From: Chloroflexota bacterium
Lineage (GTDB): Bacteria; Chloroflexota; UBA6077; FW602-bin22
Direction of reading: 5' to 3'
DNA: 41,665 nucleotides
NCBI GenBank assembly: GCA_004297775.1
Contig: SCUE01000016.1
Location: 1 to 41,665, forward strand
Below the pieces are notes generated by a model, which saw nothing but the letters and a program-made list of their open reading frames with translations, had not been told where the DNA came from and made no database searches. The position numbers were made by a program, and so were the translations under genes. This document shows positions 39,581-41,665 of the stretch, one piece after another (positions within the stretch are counted from its first letter, which is position 1; the number at the start of each line of letters is the position of its first letter).

Positions 39581-41665
39581 CTAGATCGCGTTCGGAGCCA
39601 CGGATGGGATGGATTCGCGGCGCGCCAGACCGGGGGCCGTCGGCGGGCGCAGGCTGGACGGCCGGTATCGCTTGAGCAGAAGCGTGTTGAGCGTCACCGA
39701 GACCGAGCTCGTCGCCATGAAGAGGGCCGCGAGTTCGGGGCTGACAAGCCAGCCGAACACCGGGAAGAGCAGTCCGGCCGCGATCGGTATCCCCAGGGTG
39801 TTGTAGGCGAAGGCCCAGAACAGGTTCTGTTTCACCTTGCGCATCGTCGCGCGGGCGATTTCGATTGCCGCGACGACGTCGCGCAGATCGTCCTTGATCA
39901 GAATGACGTGACCGGTTTCCTTGGCGACGTCCGTGCCGGCGCCCATCGCGATGCCGACGTCGGCCTGCGCCAGGGCTGGCGCGTCGTTGATGCCGTCGCC
40001 GACCATGGATACTCGTTCGCCCTGGGCCTGGAGCCGCATCACCTCGGATGCCTTGTCTTCGGGACGCACCTCAGCCAGGACTCGCTCGATGCCGACGTGG
40101 CGGGCGATTGCCTCGGCGGTCCGGCGATTGTCGCCGGTGATCATTGCCACTTTAATCCCGAGCTTGTGCAACTGGCGGATGGCCTCGGCCGAGTTCTCTT
40201 TCAGCGTGTCTGCCCCGGCGATGAGCCCGGCCAGCGAGCCATCGACCGCGACGAACATCGCCGTCTTTCCGTCGATCTCGAGCGACTGCGCGTCACGCTC
40301 GCGGTCGCCGAGCGTCACTCCGCGTTCAGCCATCAGGGCGCGGTTGCCGAGGAGAACGACGCGCCGGTCGATCGTCGCCTCGATCCCGCGACCGGGCAGG
40401 GCCGAGAACGCCGTTGCCTCGCGCACCTCGATCCCGCGCTCGCGAGCGGCACGCACGATCGCCTCGCCGAGGGGATGCTCGGAACCCCTCTCCGCGGCGG
40501 CCGCCAACGCGAGCACCTCGTTCGAGAGAAACCGGTCGCCCGCCACGATGTCCGTCACCGAGGGTTGACCGCGTGTCAGCGTGCCGGTCTTGTCGAAGAC
40601 GATCGTCGTCAGCCTGGTCGTGTTCTCGATCGCTTCCGCGTCCTTGAACAGGATGCCGTGCTCGGCGGCTTTTCCCGTCCCAGCCATCATCGCGGATGGT
40701 GTCGCGAGCCCAACCGCGCACGGGCACGAGATCACCAGCACCGTCACCGACAGGAGAAGCGAGAACCCGAACACGCCGATCGATCCGAGCACGCCTGGTG
40801 TCAGCACGAAGAAGGCGTCGGTCCGAAAGAATTGGTCGTATCCCCAGAAGAACCAGAACAGAAATACGACGACCGCGAGAATATGAACACCGAGGATGAA
40901 GTGACCGGCGACGAAGTCCGCCAGCTTTTGGATCGGCGCACGCGACCCCTGCGCGAACTCGACCAGCTTGATGATCTGCGCGAGGGCGGTTTCCTTGCCG
41001 ACCCGCGTCGCGACGAACGTGAACGATCCGACGCGATTTATCGTGCCGCCGATCACGGTCGTGCCCGGCCCTTTTTCGACCGGCAACGACTCACCCGTGA
41101 CCATCGATTCGTCGACGGCTGAGTGGCCAAGCTGGACGACGCCATCGACCGGGATAGAGTCGCCAGGACGCACGAGGACGAGGTCGCCGACCACGACGTC
41201 TTCCGCCGCGATCTCGATGTCGAAGTCGCCGCGGCGTACGGTCGCGCGCTTCGGTTGCAGTTTCATCAGCTTCCGGATCGCCTCGCTCGTGCGCCCGCGC
41301 GTCAGCGCCTCGAGCCATCGACCGAGCACGATGAAGGCGGTCAGGAGCGCCGCCGATTCGAAGAACGTCGCCCGTTCGCCACCGAGGCCCGCGTTCGGGA
41401 AGAGCGTGTTGATCGTGGCGATGCCGTACGCGGCGCCGATACCGGTCGCATACAGCAGGTTCATGTCTGTCGCGCCGTGAACAAGCGACTGCCAGCTTCT
41501 GACGAAGAACTGTCGGCCCGGACCGAAGACGATCGGGGTGGTCAGAGCGCCGAGCACCAGCTTGTTGCCCAAGAACTCCGGCACGACCCACGGCAGAATC
41601 CAGTACTCACGGAAAGAACCCGCCATCACGACGAGTCCGAGGACACCGGAGATTGCGAGGTTCCA
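39581..41665 (-). CDS. copA: Copper-translocating P-type ATPase (3' part; continues beyond the window)
   Basis: At least 694 residues; the frame is still open at the window end. Visible parts: actuator loop [17 protein letters not shown], the TM6 metal motif [12 protein letters not shown], phosphorylation site [11 protein letters not shown], the HP motif SEHPLGEAI, hinge [20 protein letters not shown], and C-terminal TM helices with FAYNTLGIP and MATSSVSV. The CPC, YN and MxxSS residues mark the P1B-1 group, which exports Cu(I). An N-terminal HMA domain, if any, lies outside. It is the first gene of the copper operon in this window. Confidence 0.95.
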   Translation of the reverse strand, partial: WNLAISGVLGLVVMAGSFREYWILPWVVPEFLGNKLVLGALTTPIVFGPGRQFFVRSWQSLVHGATDMNLLYATGIGAAYGIATINTLFPNAGLGGERATFFESAALLTAFIVLGRWLEALTRGRTSEAIRKLMKLQPKRATVRRGDFDIEIAAEDVVVGDLVLVRPGDSIPVDGVVQLGHSAVDESMVTGESLPVEKGPGTTVIGGTINRVGSFTFVATRVGKETALAQIIKLVEFAQGSRAPIQKLADFVAGHFILGVHILAVVVFLFWFFWGYDQFFRTDAFFVLTPGVLGSIGVFGFSLLLSVTVLVISCPCAVGLATPSAMMAGTGKAAEHGILFKDAEAIENTTRLTTIVFDKTGTLTRGQPSVTDIVAGDRFLSNEVLALAAAAERGSEHPLGEAIVRAARERGIEVREATAFSALPGRGIEATIDRRVVLLGNRALMAERGVTLGDRERDAQSLEIDGKTAMFVAVDGSLAGLIAGADTLKENSAEAIRQLHKLGIKVAMITGDNRRTAEAIARHVGIERVLAEVRPEDKASEVMRLQAQGERVSMVGDGINDAPALAQADVGIAMGAGTDVAKETGHVILIKDDLRDVVAAIEIARATMRKVKQNLFWAFAYNTLGIPIAAGLLFPVFGWLVSPELAALFMATSSVSVTLNTLLLKRYRPSSLRPPTAPGLARRESIPSVAPNAI

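Noticed and set aside
39506..41122. A 538-codon open frame on the plus strand opposite the copper ATPase
   Set aside because: It mirrors the ATPase codons, has a low-complexity Arg/Asp-rich composition and matches no fold. The minus-strand gene has all P-type ATPase motifs.
1..41665. tRNA, rRNA, CRISPR arrays, transposase genes or prophage genes
   Set aside because: I looked for TTC-arm patterns, regular spaced repeats and known mobile-element motifs and saw none. Short or diverged RNAs could be missed by eye.

Overview
The window is GC-rich, densely coded bacterial DNA. Several features point to a member of the Chloroflexota, although this rests on gene style and not on a search: a secreted protein with FGYP/VQYFQRARFEW repeats in front of a beta-propeller, an HtrA protease with a long Pro/Ala/Thr linker, RND and MacB-type exporters without any TolC-like gene, and many -10-like boxes placed only 6-10 bases before start codons. 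The class cannot be fixed from this stretch.

Layout. 1-1255: the start of an unknown minus-strand gene, a palindromic repeat, and a zeta-toxin-like kinase broken by an in-frame stop, overlapping a small partner gene with an internally duplicated motif. 1374-1389: a good candidate parS site. 1501-5207: leuB and cimA (start of isoleucine synthesis by the citramalate route), then a TIM-barrel isomerase. 5234-15178: mostly single housekeeping and accessory genes (SDR, parB, zinc-ribbon protein, cupin, methyltransferase, GYD protein, recO, arylamine N-acetyltransferase, DinB, amidohydrolase, marR).

15233-28029: an export and sensing island on the plus strand. It holds membrane-fusion adaptor 1, a MacB-type ATPase and permease, a secreted repeat/propeller protein, an OmpR-type regulator and its kinase, membrane-fusion adaptor 2 and an RND permease. 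Junctions are short or overlapping, so it reads as one or two operons, with marR just upstream. Two local accidents stand out: a 111-bp in-frame insertion bounded by 12-bp direct repeats in the signal-peptide region, and a 51-bp triplication exactly over the stop/Shine-Dalgarno/start junction before the response regulator.

28088-34889: a decayed UPF0175/DUF3368 toxin-antitoxin pair, HtrA, a stand-alone ribosomal protein S10 paralogue that lacks exactly the ribosome-embedded loop, an orphan NarL-type regulator without the usual acidic pair, a mini zinc ribbon, a membrane J-domain protein, an iron alcohol dehydrogenase, and an MFS exporter whose 5' end looks frameshifted. 35022-35714: an intact VapBC-type module with a likely operator.

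35755-41665: a minus-strand copper set: P1B-type ATPase (running off the window end), small membrane protein, single-cysteine HMA-like protein, CuA-like cupredoxin, CcdA-like protein, then a two-component system.

The most unusual item is the loop-less S10 paralogue at 30181-30480. It resembles a natural version of the S10 form that can bind NusB for antitermination but should not build into ribosomes.
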